The notes beneath the pieces were generated by a model. It was given only the letters and a program-made list of their open reading frames with translations, did not search any database and was not told the DNA's origin. 64,000 bases of DNA from Mucilaginibacter flavus (GTDB lineage: Bacteria; Bacteroidota; Bacteroidia; Sphingobacteriales; Sphingobacteriaceae). Position 1 is the stretch's first letter, and every line of letters starts with the position of its first letter. A program made the translations under genes and the position numbers. Location of the stretch: positions 62,001 through 126,000 of the forward strand of contig NZ_JAUFPS010000017.1 in assembly GCF_030409315.1 (NCBI RefSeq), read 5' to 3'. Below, piece after piece: positions 43,714 to 53,275 of this stretch.

Positions 43714-44844
43714 CTAATAGTTAATAACCTGTTCTTCAATTTCAACAGGGATATCGCGCCAATCGTATTTTTGGGTACGGAGTTGAGGTTCAAAGCCGGC
43801 TTCTTTGATGGAATCCTGAATGCCTTTAGCTGTAAACCTGTGAGGAGCGCCGGCTGCGGATACCACGTTTTCTTCAATCATGATTGATCCAAAATCGTTA
43901 GCACCGCCGTGTAAGCAAAGCTGGGCTACCTGCTTACCTACCGTAAGCCATGAAGCCTGTATGTTTTTAATATTAGGCAGCATAATGCGACTTAGCGCTA
44001 TCATACGGATATATTCATCGCCGGTTACGTTGTTAGTGATACCACGTACTTTACGCAAAAGTGTGCCATCATCCTGGAAAGGCCATGGTATAAAGGCCAC
44101 AAAGCCGTGGTGACCTTCTGGTTTTTCTGATTGTACCTCACGAATCCAAACCAAGTGCTCAAAGCGCTCTTCAATAGTTTCAATATGGCCAAACATCATA
44201 GTGGCCGATGTTGGCAGGTTAAGTTGGTGCGCGGCACGCATTACATCTAACCATTCTTTACCGCCACATTTGCCTTTTGATATGAGGCGACGTACGCGAT
44301 CGTTGAGAATCTCGGCACCAGCACCAGGCAGCGAATCTAAACCAGATTCCTTCATAGCCCTAAGCACATCAATATGGCTCATCCCCTCTAACTTAGCCAC
44401 GTGTGCAATCTCCGGCGGACCTAAAGAGTGCAGCTTCAACTTAGGATACAGCTGTTTAAGCTCGCTAAAAAGATCGGTATAAAACTTTAAACCCAAATCT
44501 GGGTGATGACCGCCTTGTAATAAAAGCTGATCGCCGCCGTAACGGAAAGTTTCCTCAATTTTCTTTTTATAGGTTTCAATATCAGTGATGTAGCTATCCT
44601 CGTGGCCGGGCCTGCGGAAAAAGTTACAAAACTTACAGTTGGCTATACAAACGTTGGTAGTGTTAACATTACGGTCTATTTGCCAGGTAACCTTGCCATG
44701 CGGAACCTGCTTTTTACGCAGTTCGTTGGCGGTGTACATTAAATCGGCAGTAGAGGCGTTGTTGTAAAGATAAACCCCTTCATCCTGGGTTAAAAAATCA
44801 AACCGCAAAGCGCGTTGCAACAGATCGGCTGTGTTCATGTACAA
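43714..44844 (-). CDS. mqnC: Dehypoxanthine futalosine cyclase
   Basis: The 376-residue radical SAM enzyme has CIANCKFCNF (CxxxCxxC), RRPGHEDSYI, QLLLQGGHHPDLGL and LPGAGAEIL, all typical of MqnC. It forms cyclic dehypoxanthine futalosine in the futalosine route to menaquinone. The second Met (MNTADLL) may be the real start, two codons in. MqnE is closely related; the early R-N-V-N-T-T-N-V-C segment favours MqnC. Confidence 0.85.
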   Translation of the reverse strand: MYMNTADLLQRALRFDFLTQDEGVYLYNNASTADLMYTANELRKKQVPHGKVTWQIDRNVNTTNVCIANCKFCNFFRRPGHEDSYITDIETYKKKIEETFRYGGDQLLLQGGHHPDLGLKFYTDLFSELKQLYPKLKLHSLGPPEIAHVAKLEGMSHIDVLRAMKESGLDSLPGAGAEILNDRVRRLISKGKCGGKEWLDVMRAAHQLNLPTSATMMFGHIETIEERFEHLVWIREVQSEKPEGHHGFVAFIPWPFQDDGTLLRKVRGITNNVTGDEYIRMIALSRIMLPNIKNIQASWLTVGKQVAQLCLHGGANDFGSIMIEENVVSAAGAPHRFTAKGIQDSIKEAGFEPQLRTQKYDWRDIPVEIEEQVINY

Positions 44845-45029
44845 AGATACGCACTTAGCGTATCAATATTAAATCCCAACATAAGATTGACAAATTAATG
44901 GTAATGCCGGGTGTTAAATTTTGATGGTTTTAAGTCAAAATTCTATCAGTAATTGAAATTTATAAGCGCTACTTTTAATTGGTGGCCTCATTGCAGGTTA
45001 AAACCGATTACAGCACCTACAACCAATAC

Positions 45030-46649
45030 ATGAACAAAACTAAAATTACAGCTTTTGCAGCCGGCTTAATGCTGATTGTAAGCTCAAACTCATTTGCCCA
45101 AACCGAAACCGCGCCTATGCCCAAACTTGTTACCAAAAATGGCAGGCACACCTTATTGGTTGATGGCAAACCATTTTTAATGCTGGGCGGGCAGGCGCAT
45201 AATTCAAGCGGGTGGCCTGGTATGATGCCGCAGGTATGGCAGGCCGTTAATCAAATGCATGCTAACACCCTGGAGATTCCGCTATACTGGGAACAGATTG
45301 AACCGCAGCCCGGCAAGTTTGATTTTTCATTTATTGATACGCTGCTTACCCAGGCAAGGGAGCATAAAGTACGCCTGGTATTGCTATGGTTTGCTACCTG
45401 GAAAAACGGCAGCAACCATTACATGCCCGCCTGGATGAAACAAGATGCTGCCAAATATCCAAACGTAACCGGTAAAACGGGTAAGCCAATTGATTCGCCT
45501 TCGCCGCATTATGAGGCTACCCTGGCTGCTGATATCAAGGCGTTTACCGCGGTAATGAAGTACATAAAACAGGCCGACCCCCAGCGTACCGTGATTATGA
45601 TGCAGGTAGAAAATGAGTCGGGCTCGTGGGATACCATGCGCGATTACGCTGCCAAAGCGCAGAAGCTATTTGAAGGCAAGGTACCCGATGAATTGCTTAA
45701 ACCTGCTATTTTAAAAGCTATCAACGGTAACACTGCTACCGGCAATACCTGGCAAAAGGTATTTGGCGACCGGGCCGACGAATATTTCCAGGCCTGGAGC
45801 GTAGCCCGTTTTGTGGGCAAGGTAGCCGCCGCCGGTAAGGCCGAATATGCTTTACCCATGTACGTAAACGCTGCCCTTCGTGATCCGCTTACTAACCCGA
45901 TGGCCAATACCTACGAAAGTGGTGGTCCTACCGATAATGTGATCCCGATTTGGCAGGCTGCTGCCCCGGATATCGATTTGCTGGCCCCCGATATTTACCT
46001 GGAAGGTAGTGAACGGGTGCTTAAAGTTTTAGAGCTTTATGACCGTTCCAATAATGCCCTTTTTGTGCCCGAGGCCGGTTTAATTGCTGATAATGCCAAG
46101 TATATGTACGATGTTATTGCCCGTGGTGGCATTGGTTTTTCGCCTTTCGGGATAGATGATAATGGCCACGGTTCAACCAAAGAAGAACTGGCCGAACGCC
46201 TTGCCCCTTACGGACGGGAGTATGCAGCGTTTACACCCATGATGAACGAGCTTGCAGCATGGGCCTATGAAGGCAAGATAAAAGCGGTTGTTGAGCATGA
46301 AGACCATGCAAACCAAATTATTGATTTGGGTGCCTGGCAGGCTGTAGTTTCCTTTGGTAACGAGCAACATCCATCCACAGAAGGTAAAACCAAAGCCGAT
46401 GGCAAATTAATGATCGTTAAGTTAAGCGAAAATAAATTCGTGGTCATCGCGGCTCAGTGCCACGTAACCTTTGTACCAACCGGTGCCAATAACGGCAAAG
46501 CCTGGCAATATCTTAAGGTAGAAGAGGGGAAATATGATAACGGTACTTTTAAGCCACTCCGCATTTTAAACGGTGATGAAACCGATTTTGGAGGCCCCCG
46601 TTTTGGAGTTACGCCGACGGTTTTGCAGGTGGAGTTGGTGACGAGGTAG
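45030..46649 (+). CDS. Secreted DUF5597 / GH35-like beta-galactosidase
   Basis: From ATG 45030 the 539-residue protein has a signal peptide ending SFAQ. The TIM-barrel part holds GGQAHNSSGW, IPLYWEQIEPQPG, acid/base Glu in MQVENESGSW, and the likely nucleophile Glu in FVPEAGL. The C-terminal beta domain matches DUF5597 proteins of Bacteroidota, in the GH35/GH42 clan. GTG 44979 is rejected because it would bury the signal peptide. It stands apart from the 1-4230 sugar cluster. Confidence 0.8.
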   Translation: MNKTKITAFAAGLMLIVSSNSFAQTETAPMPKLVTKNGRHTLLVDGKPFLMLGGQAHNSSGWPGMMPQVWQAVNQMHANTLEIPLYWEQIEPQPGKFDFSFIDTLLTQAREHKVRLVLLWFATWKNGSNHYMPAWMKQDAAKYPNVTGKTGKPIDSPSPHYEATLAADIKAFTAVMKYIKQADPQRTVIMMQVENESGSWDTMRDYAAKAQKLFEGKVPDELLKPAILKAINGNTATGNTWQKVFGDRADEYFQAWSVARFVGKVAAAGKAEYALPMYVNAALRDPLTNPMANTYESGGPTDNVIPIWQAAAPDIDLLAPDIYLEGSERVLKVLELYDRSNNALFVPEAGLIADNAKYMYDVIARGGIGFSPFGIDDNGHGSTKEELAERLAPYGREYAAFTPMMNELAAWAYEGKIKAVVEHEDHANQIIDLGAWQAVVSFGNEQHPSTEGKTKADGKLMIVKLSENKFVVIAAQCHVTFVPTGANNGKAWQYLKVEEGKYDNGTFKPLRILNGDETDFGGPRFGVTPTVLQVELVTR

Positions 46650-46688
46650 TTATTACTTCAGGCCTATCGATTGCAAGTAGCAGATCCC

Positions 46689-46721
46689 AGACTTCCGAAG
46701 TTTTAAAAACTTCGGAAGTCT
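46689..46721. terminator. Perfect 16-bp hairpin between convergent genes
   Basis: AGACTTCCGAAGTTTT, one base, then its exact reverse complement. It lies between the DUF5597 enzyme (+) and the M1 peptidase (-). It may terminate both; its length also fits a palindromic repeat. Confidence 0.65.
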
Positions 46722-46765
46722 TTCGCCGCTTAATAATTATTTTTTATGCTTGGTTGGATAGTCAA

Positions 46766-48754
46766 CTATTTCACCTTCAAACTATTATTAGCCCTGTTCA
46801 AATCAGGTAAAGCATTATCCGGGTCGATAGTAATACCTTCAGCATCTTGCGTTACCGGCAGGGTAACCGTTACTACTTTGCGTTGCAACCAGGTTTCCAC
46901 CGGCAGGTATTGGCGTGTTTTGCTGCCATCTTTGTATTTGATCTCTACGGTAAATGGCATTGGTAGCTGCTCTTTGTTTACTACGGTTATTTTTAAACCT
47001 TTTGCGCCATGCTCTGTAACGTTTTTAGCGTCGATAACAGCAATGTCTGTCGACCAGTTGTTGTAAAACCAGCCCTTCCAAAACCATGACAGGTCTTCAC
47101 CGGCACCGCTATCCATCGACCTGAAAAAATCATCTGGCTGAGGATGTTTAAATGCCCATTTGTTGATGTAATTGCGGAACGCATAGTCAAACCTATCTTT
47201 CCCTAATATCTGCTCGCGCAATAATACCAGGCCAAACGCGGGTTTGTAATACACCATTGGGTGGCGGTACTTTTCGGGGATGGCGTCGGCAGCGGTCATC
47301 ATAATGGGGGCTTCGGGGTCAGATATGGTTGGGATGATCTCATCGGCAGGGTTGCCGCCACCGGGGGCGTATTCGCCATCGCGTTTGGGGGCGTATTCGC
47401 CTTTGTTAAAAGCGTCTGAAGCGTAGATGTCAATAAACGTATTAAACCCTTCGTCCATCCAGCCAAAACGGCGCTCGTCCGATCCTACAATCATCGGGAA
47501 CCAGTTATGGCCAATTTCGTGAGCGGTTACCCAGTATAATTCGCTTCCTTTATCGGTAATACCGTCAAATACGATACCCGGATATTCCATGCCACCGGCA
47601 ATACCGGCTTCGTTAATAGCCACAGGGTAAGGGTAAATAAACCATTTTTCAGAAAAGTATTCTATCGATTTTTTGAGGTATTCGGTAGCGCGATTCCATG
47701 CATTTGCTCCAACGCTTTCAACCGGGTAAACAGACATGGCCAATGATTTTTTGCCACCTGGCAGGTTTACCCTTGCGGCATCCCATACATAAGCTTTTGA
47801 TGCGCCAAAGGCCACATCGCGGGTGTTTTGCATTTTAAAATGCCAGGTTAAGGTACCCATTTGTACCGGGCGACTGGCAGGATCAGTAACATCAGCTATG
47901 CTACGGATCATGATGGTTTTATCGCTGTTACGGGCTTCGTTGAGTCGGGTTAATTGCTTGGCGGTTAGTACTTCCTGCGGGTTAACCAGTTCGCCAGAGC
48001 CGGCTACGATCATATCCCACGGAACAGTAACCTGGTAATCAAAGTCGCCATAGTCCAGGTAAAACTCGCCTGCACCCAAAAACGGCAGCGTATCCCAGCC
48101 GCGGCTATCATCATAAACACACATGCGCGGAAACCATTGCGCAATTTCATAGATCTTGCCGTTTTTGGTATCTACATAATCGGTACGGTTGCCAAAATCG
48201 GCTGGAATGGTATAATGATATTTTATTTTAAGCTTGATAACACTTTTGGTAAGCAACGGGCTTTTTAGTCTTACCTGCATGCGCGCGTCGTTAATTACGT
48301 AATCAACATTTTTTGCTGTGTTACCGCTAACAATGCTCACCGCCTCTATTTTATAACCATTGGTATGCTGGTTAAGGCCGGGCGCCCTGCCGGTAAAAAA
48401 GTTGGAGCGGGCATCTTTTTTATAGGTGTTTTGATCAAGCTGCAGCCACAAGTACTGCAAAGCATCGGGGCTGTTGTTTATATAATCAATAGTTACAGTA
48501 CCGCTGATGGTTTTGCTTGTGGTATCCAGCTTTACATTGATGGTGTAATTAGCCCGGTTTTGCCAGTATTTTGGACCCGGCTCGCCGTTGGCCGAATGAA
48601 ACTCGTTGCCTTTTTCGCTATAAAACTGGGGGGCAAAAGCCGCCGCCGGGTTATAATTTGAAGTAGTATCATCGGGGTTAATCTTCCTTTTTTGTGCCTG
48701 TACGTTAGCGGCCAAAAGAGCGAGCAAGCCAATACCTATAAAATTTATTTTCAT
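46766..48754 (-). CDS. Secreted M1-family metallopeptidase
   Basis: From ATG 48754 ([13 protein letters not shown], 662 residues) the protein has a signal peptide ending VQAQ. The gluzincin site is HEIGHNW plus the downstream Glu in [11 protein letters not shown]. The GAMEN-type exopeptidase motif is represented by AGGMEYPG. It is probably an aminopeptidase of the periplasm or surface. The C-terminal part is Ig-like. Confidence 0.88.
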   Translation of the reverse strand: MKINFIGIGLLALLAANVQAQKRKINPDDTTSNYNPAAAFAPQFYSEKGNEFHSANGEPGPKYWQNRANYTINVKLDTTSKTISGTVTIDYINNSPDALQYLWLQLDQNTYKKDARSNFFTGRAPGLNQHTNGYKIEAVSIVSGNTAKNVDYVINDARMQVRLKSPLLTKSVIKLKIKYHYTIPADFGNRTDYVDTKNGKIYEIAQWFPRMCVYDDSRGWDTLPFLGAGEFYLDYGDFDYQVTVPWDMIVAGSGELVNPQEVLTAKQLTRLNEARNSDKTIMIRSIADVTDPASRPVQMGTLTWHFKMQNTRDVAFGASKAYVWDAARVNLPGGKKSLAMSVYPVESVGANAWNRATEYLKKSIEYFSEKWFIYPYPVAINEAGIAGGMEYPGIVFDGITDKGSELYWVTAHEIGHNWFPMIVGSDERRFGWMDEGFNTFIDIYASDAFNKGEYAPKRDGEYAPGGGNPADEIIPTISDPEAPIMMTAADAIPEKYRHPMVYYKPAFGLVLLREQILGKDRFDYAFRNYINKWAFKHPQPDDFFRSMDSGAGEDLSWFWKGWFYNNWSTDIAVIDAKNVTEHGAKGLKITVVNKEQLPMPFTVEIKYKDGSKTRQYLPVETWLQRKVVTVTLPVTQDAEGITIDPDNALPDLNRANNSLKVK

Positions 48755-48905
48755 GAAGCGTATTTTAAGCAACCAAGATACAAAAGGATGCGCTTCTATT
48801 ATATTTTGCTTTGAAAATGATACAAAACTGATAGTTTGATTTTTTTTGAATTTCTTTTATGGAAACCATCGCAGGCTTGCATCTTATCATCAAACCACGA
48901 TACAG

Positions 48906-49646
48906 ATGACAACTATCAAAAATATAAGCATCCCTAAACCTTGTAGTGAATCATGGCAGCAAATGACACCTGCCGGATCGGGCCGGCATTGTCAAAGCTG
49001 CTGCAAAACGGTGACCGATTTTACCGGCATGAGTAACAAGCAGATTATTGATTACCTGTCAAATACCAATCATGTTTGCGGCAGGTTTAACGAAAAGCAG
49101 GTAAATAGCATCAATTATAATTTATATGCTGATAATTTGCCCGCGACGGGCGGCTGGAAAAGATTAGCCCTGGTGCTGGGTATGCTTGGCACAGGTTTTT
49201 CGTTCAAATCGTCGGCCCAAATCCAAAAGGTAGCTATAGAGCAGGCTCCTGTTACAAAAATCGACCAGTATTCAAAAAATACAATAACAGGTAAAATTCC
49301 GAGTGATTCAACTGTTTACAGAATTATAACGGGGCATATTGTAGATGAGCGTTACGAAGCCTTGCCGGGTGTAATGATTAAAGTGCCTGCCGATCAAATC
49401 GGAACTTTAACAGATATGAATGGTAATTTTAGGTTGAGAATACCCAATACCATCACCCAGTTCACGGCAAGCTTCATCGGTTACAATAGTCAATCCGTTA
49501 ACGTTGATATGAAAAGTTCATATCCCTTAGAACTTAAGATGCAAGCGATGTTAATGGGCGAAGTTGTGATAGCAAAACGGGCTCCATTTGTTAACCGGGT
49601 TTATTACAGGTTTATTAAAAGACCAATCCGCAAAATCTTTAATTAA
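48906..49646 (+). CDS. Cys-motif membrane-linked protein with carboxypeptidase-regulatory-like domain
   Basis: From ATG 48906 (MTTIKNISIPKPC, 246 residues) the N-terminal 75 residues form a conserved Cys/His motif: PC near 13, GRHCQSCCKTVTDF near 26-39 and VCGRF. A hydrophobic segment (about 88-104) precedes a carboxypeptidase-D regulatory-like beta-sandwich (ITGHIVDERYEALPGVMIKV, GTLTDMNGNFRL). The Cys part may bind metal in the cytoplasm while the beta domain faces the periplasm. It is a tandem paralogue of the next gene. Confidence 0.65.
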   Translation: MTTIKNISIPKPCSESWQQMTPAGSGRHCQSCCKTVTDFTGMSNKQIIDYLSNTNHVCGRFNEKQVNSINYNLYADNLPATGGWKRLALVLGMLGTGFSFKSSAQIQKVAIEQAPVTKIDQYSKNTITGKIPSDSTVYRIITGHIVDERYEALPGVMIKVPADQIGTLTDMNGNFRLRIPNTITQFTASFIGYNSQSVNVDMKSSYPLELKMQAMLMGEVVIAKRAPFVNRVYYRFIKRPIRKIFN

Positions 49647-49656
49647 ATACATAATA

Positions 49657-50226
49657 ATGACGCGCATCAAAAGCATCAGCATCCCAACACCTTGTCTTGA
49701 ATCATGGCAGCAGATGACACCTGTAGAAAATGGACGTCATTGCCAAAGCTGCTGTAAAACGGTTACCGATTTTGCTGTGATGACAGATGCCGAGATTATC
49801 AGTTATCTGGGCAAGCACCAAAACGTATGTGGGCGTTTTGATGATTTTCAGCTGCTTAGGATAAATCAGCAATTTCAAAATCAACAATCGTCGTTCACGC
49901 TATTTAAAAGGATTGGCCTGACAGCGGCTGTACTCATGGCCATACCTTTTGCAAAAGCAAACGCTCAAAAAAAACATAGAACAGAACGGGCACCGGTACT
50001 AAAATCACATGGGGATACTTTAACCATAAAGGCTAAATCGTTAAAAGCTGCCAATATTAAAATTAAACAGGATTCAATTACGGTAAAAAATCAGGATTTG
50101 CAATTGATCGACGGAATGCGAGCTCTTTCCGGAACGATAGGAGGGATCACCGTTACCGGTATTACTATCCGGCCGAAGAGTGCCAACATTTGGACATCTG
50201 TATGGGATATGCTTCGGGAGTATTAA
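49657..50226 (+). CDS. Paralogous Cys-motif membrane-linked protein
   Basis: From ATG 49657 (MTRIKSISIPTPC, 189 residues), 10 bp after the previous stop. The N-terminus repeats the same motif (ESWQQMTPVENGRHCQSCCK, VCGRF). The hydrophobic segment (about 85-101) is shared, but the beta-sandwich domain is replaced by a short polar tail. It looks like a tandem duplicate that lost or changed its C-terminal half. Confidence 0.65.
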   Translation: MTRIKSISIPTPCLESWQQMTPVENGRHCQSCCKTVTDFAVMTDAEIISYLGKHQNVCGRFDDFQLLRINQQFQNQQSSFTLFKRIGLTAAVLMAIPFAKANAQKKHRTERAPVLKSHGDTLTIKAKSLKAANIKIKQDSITVKNQDLQLIDGMRALSGTIGGITVTGITIRPKSANIWTSVWDMLREY

Positions 50227-50426
50227 AACGAACCACAAATTTATTCTTTCAAGGCTCCTTTTATAATCTCCAGAATCCCCTCGTTTTTTACAATCCAGAT
50301 GCATAAACACTCTTCGGTAATGTTCGTTTAACCTACGTGTGGTGTTTTCACTATAGCAATCCAAACAGCCCATGTTGTTTTCATCAATAAAAAGGATATT
50401 TTAGAGCCAAACTTGATATCAGCACC

Positions 50427-51197
50427 TTGCATTTCCCTGTAAATATTCCCATTGATAAATCGGGTATCCCGGTGCATTTTGTATGCGAAACGCTGGCTTA
50501 TTTTTTAGGCTACCGATATTACGCCTATTTACGCAGGCACACGCATGATAAAATCAGTACCGACCATCGCCTAATCATTTTTATCGGTGCAGCCCTGGGG
50601 GCTTTTATCGGGTCGCATATGGTAGGTGTATTGGAAAATCCAACCTTGCTATCGCATTTTAGCCTTATTTATTTTATGGGGAACAAAACCATTGTAGGCG
50701 GTATGCTGGGCGGTTTGATAGGGGTGGAGATTACCAAAAAGCAGATAGGCGTAACCGCATCATCAGGCGATATGATGGTTTATCCTTTAGTATTGGCCAT
50801 GATCATCGGTCGCACCGGGTGTTTCCTGGCCGGATTGGAGGATGGCACCTATGGCATCGCCTCAAAACTACCCTGGGCAATTGATTTTGGCGATGGCATC
50901 CGCAGGCATCCCACCAATTTATATGAGATCATCTTTTGGGCATTGCTTTGGATCGTTTTAAAAATTATTGAAAAGCGTTTTGTTTTTGCCGATGGGGCGC
51001 GCTTTAAAGTGTTTATGGTGAGCTATCTTATATTCAGGTTTTTGGACGAGTTTATTAAACCCGATTACTTTTTTAGTTTCGGTGTTTCGGTAATTCAGTT
51101 GGTTTGTATCGCGGGTATTTTGTATTATTATAAAGTATTTATACAACCATCTAAACTGATAAAAGCCCATGCCCGAACGCCCGTATATTTATTATGA
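50427..51197 (+). CDS. Lgt-like (prolipoprotein diacylglyceryl transferase family) membrane protein lacking the key His
   Basis: The only start is TTG 50427; no ATG lies between the upstream stop (50388-50390) and the conserved IPIDKSGIPVHF region. The 256-residue protein has seven hydrophobic segments and the Lgt signature IIGRTGCFLAGLEDG (Arg129, Glu138) with RRHPTNLYE. The active Lgt histidine region is replaced (NKTIVGGMLGG; Val90 at the place of the E. coli His103). It is therefore probably not the housekeeping Lgt but a paralogue transferring or binding another lipid. It overlaps the radical SAM gene by 29 bp. Confidence 0.75.
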   Translation: MHFPVNIPIDKSGIPVHFVCETLAYFLGYRYYAYLRRHTHDKISTDHRLIIFIGAALGAFIGSHMVGVLENPTLLSHFSLIYFMGNKTIVGGMLGGLIGVEITKKQIGVTASSGDMMVYPLVLAMIIGRTGCFLAGLEDGTYGIASKLPWAIDFGDGIRRHPTNLYEIIFWALLWIVLKIIEKRFVFADGARFKVFMVSYLIFRFLDEFIKPDYFFSFGVSVIQLVCIAGILYYYKVFIQPSKLIKAHARTPVYLL

Positions 51198-52566
51198 TTT
51201 TACCCTCAGTATTTGTTCTACCTGTTTAAGGCGGGTTGATGCCAAAATTGTATTTGAGGATGATAAGGTATACATGCTCAAAAACTGCCGGCAGCATGGT
51301 TTTGAAAAGGTACTGATAGCCACCGATATTGAATATTACAAAAACTGCCGCAATTACGCCAAGCGCAGCGAAATGCCACTTAAGTTTAATGCCAAAACGC
51401 ATTACGGCTGCCCTTATGATTGCGGCCTGTGCCAGGATCATGAACAGCACTCATGCCTTACGGTGCTTGAAGTTACCGATAGGTGTAATTTAAGCTGTCC
51501 AACCTGTTATGCCATGTCGTCGCCCACCTATGGCAGGCACCGTACTTTGCATGAAATTGAGCAGATGCTTGATGTAATTGTTGAAAACGAAGGGCAGCCT
51601 GATGTGGTACAGATTAGTGGCGGCGAACCAACGGTGCATCCGCAGTTTTTTGAGATTTTGGATATCGCCAAAACCAAACCCATCAAACACCTGATGGTGA
51701 ATACCAATGGCATCAGGATAGCTAAAGACGAGAGTTTTGTACAGCGCCTGGCTACCTATATGCCCGATTTTGAAATTTACCTGCAGTTTGATTCTTTTAA
51801 AAAGGAAGCTTTAGAACAGTTGCGCGGTGAGGATTTGCGGGAGGTACGCTTAAGGGCGATAGAAAATCTCAATAAATATAACCTATCCACCACTCTGGTG
51901 GTTACCCTGCAAAAAGGGTTAAACACAGACGAAATAGGTCAGATTATTGAATACGCGCTGAAACAGCCCTGTGTGCGTGGTGTAACTTTTCAACCAACAC
52001 AGCAGGCGGGCAGACTCGAAAATTTCAACGAAAAAACGGACAGGTACACATTAACCGAAGTACGTACCTCCATTTTGGAACAAACCGATGTATTCAATAA
52101 AAACGATCTGATCCCGGTACCCTGTAATCCTGATGCGCTGGTGATGGGCTATGTGCTTAAATTAGGTGGGGAGGTTATACCGCTTACGCGAATGATAAAC
52201 CCCGACGATTTGTTAGATAACTCCCGTAACACTATTGTTTATGAGCAGGACGAACGCCTGAAAGGACATTTGCTAAACATGTTTAGCACCGGTAATTCGG
52301 TTGATAAAGCAAAGGAGCACCTGCACTCGCTTTTGTGCTGCTTGCCAGAGATTGACGCGCCGAATTTGAGCTATGATAACCTGTTCAGGGTAATTATTAT
52401 GCAGTTTATTGATGCCCAAAACTTTGATGTGCGGGCCATCAAAAAATCGTGCGTGCATATAGTAAATAAGGATATGCAAATTATCCCCTTTGAAACCATG
52501 AACATATTTTACCGGGACGATAAACGCGAATACCTGGAACAATTAAGAAACGAAATAGCCATATAA
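51169..52566 (+). CDS. Radical SAM enzyme of the MJ0619/Tes-like type
   Basis: The 465-residue protein has an N-terminal Cys-rich zinc-like region (Cys16/19, 40, 60), a second set in YGCPYDCGLCQDHEQHSCL (81-96) and the radical SAM motif DRCNLSCPTCYAM (Cys106, 110, 113), followed by ISGGEPTVHP. This layout is that of the MJ0619 family, which includes archaeal tetraether lipid synthase Tes and methanopterin-linked enzymes. It overlaps the Lgt-like gene by 29 bp and the next small membrane gene by one base, so they should work together. A lipid substrate is inferred from context. Confidence 0.75.
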   Translation: MPERPYIYYDFTLSICSTCLRRVDAKIVFEDDKVYMLKNCRQHGFEKVLIATDIEYYKNCRNYAKRSEMPLKFNAKTHYGCPYDCGLCQDHEQHSCLTVLEVTDRCNLSCPTCYAMSSPTYGRHRTLHEIEQMLDVIVENEGQPDVVQISGGEPTVHPQFFEILDIAKTKPIKHLMVNTNGIRIAKDESFVQRLATYMPDFEIYLQFDSFKKEALEQLRGEDLREVRLRAIENLNKYNLSTTLVVTLQKGLNTDEIGQIIEYALKQPCVRGVTFQPTQQAGRLENFNEKTDRYTLTEVRTSILEQTDVFNKNDLIPVPCNPDALVMGYVLKLGGEVIPLTRMINPDDLLDNSRNTIVYEQDERLKGHLLNMFSTGNSVDKAKEHLHSLLCCLPEIDAPNLSYDNLFRVIIMQFIDAQNFDVRAIKKSCVHIVNKDMQIIPFETMNIFYRDDKREYLEQLRNEIAI

Positions 52567-52871
52567 TGGAAGAGGACAAACCACAAGGAGATGATTTTTT
52601 ATCTCGTTACTCGCCAAAGCCCAAAGAACCTGGCAATGGCATGAAGATAGTTGGCTACAATTTGGTGGTACTTGCTGCATATTCTGTGGTTTGTCTTACC
52701 ATGTCAGGCGGGTTTATATTAGATGCTATTGCGCTTGCGGTTCACGTGCTTATCTGTTTTGCTTTGGCTATTGACCGGCGCAGCTGGTTTTGGGCTTTAA
52801 GCGGATTACTGGTTTTGATCATCGGGTTTTCGTCCTGTGCGTATCTGGGTTCGATGGAGTCGATGCATTAA
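52566..52871 (+). CDS. Small membrane protein, cluster member 1
   Basis: The 101-residue protein has a polar N-terminus and three hydrophobic segments (about 26-46, 49-67 and 73-95). Its ATG shares the A of the radical SAM stop (TAATG-type overlap), a sign of translational coupling. Its order of helices matches the 89-residue protein at 53006 (NLVVLAAYSVV against NLALLAAYTIF; LLVLIIGFSSC against LLVLLIGLSTC). Confidence 0.65.
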   Translation: MEEDKPQGDDFLSRYSPKPKEPGNGMKIVGYNLVVLAAYSVVCLTMSGGFILDAIALAVHVLICFALAIDRRSWFWALSGLLVLIIGFSSCAYLGSMESMH

Positions 52872-53005
52872 AGGTGTATTTAGATTTTTTAGCCTCCAGG
52901 CGTAAATCAAATTAGCAAATGGATTGTGCGTGATAGTTTGGTAAACCTGTTCTGTATAACTGGAGACTCAAATATGCGTTTCTACATAAAAAGTGATCTT
53001 TAATA

Positions 53006-53275
53006 ATGGAAGACTTAGATAAGCAAACGAAATCCGTACAGAGTAAAAGTATGCTGATAGCAGGCATTAACCTTGCCTTGCTTGCTGCTTATACTATTTT
53101 TTTAAGGATCAATAATCAGGAACTTATTATTCTTGGTGAGGCTGTTTTGATAGCTATACAAATTATCATCTGCCTTATAACGGCTATTTTTGTATACCGG
53201 AAAGCTTTTTTGCTGAGCGCTCTTTTGGTGCTGTTAATTGGGCTTTCAACTTGCTTCGCGGTTTTTACAATTTAA
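53006..53275 (+). CDS. Small membrane protein, cluster member 2
   Basis: The 89-residue protein has three hydrophobic segments and is a diverged paralogue of the preceding small membrane protein. A 134-bp spacer separates them. It overlaps the convergent ppx/gppA gene by four bases. Function unknown, probably tied to the Lgt-like and radical SAM proteins. Confidence 0.6.
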   Translation: MEDLDKQTKSVQSKSMLIAGINLALLAAYTIFLRINNQELIILGEAVLIAIQIIICLITAIFVYRKAFLLSALLVLLIGLSTCFAVFTI

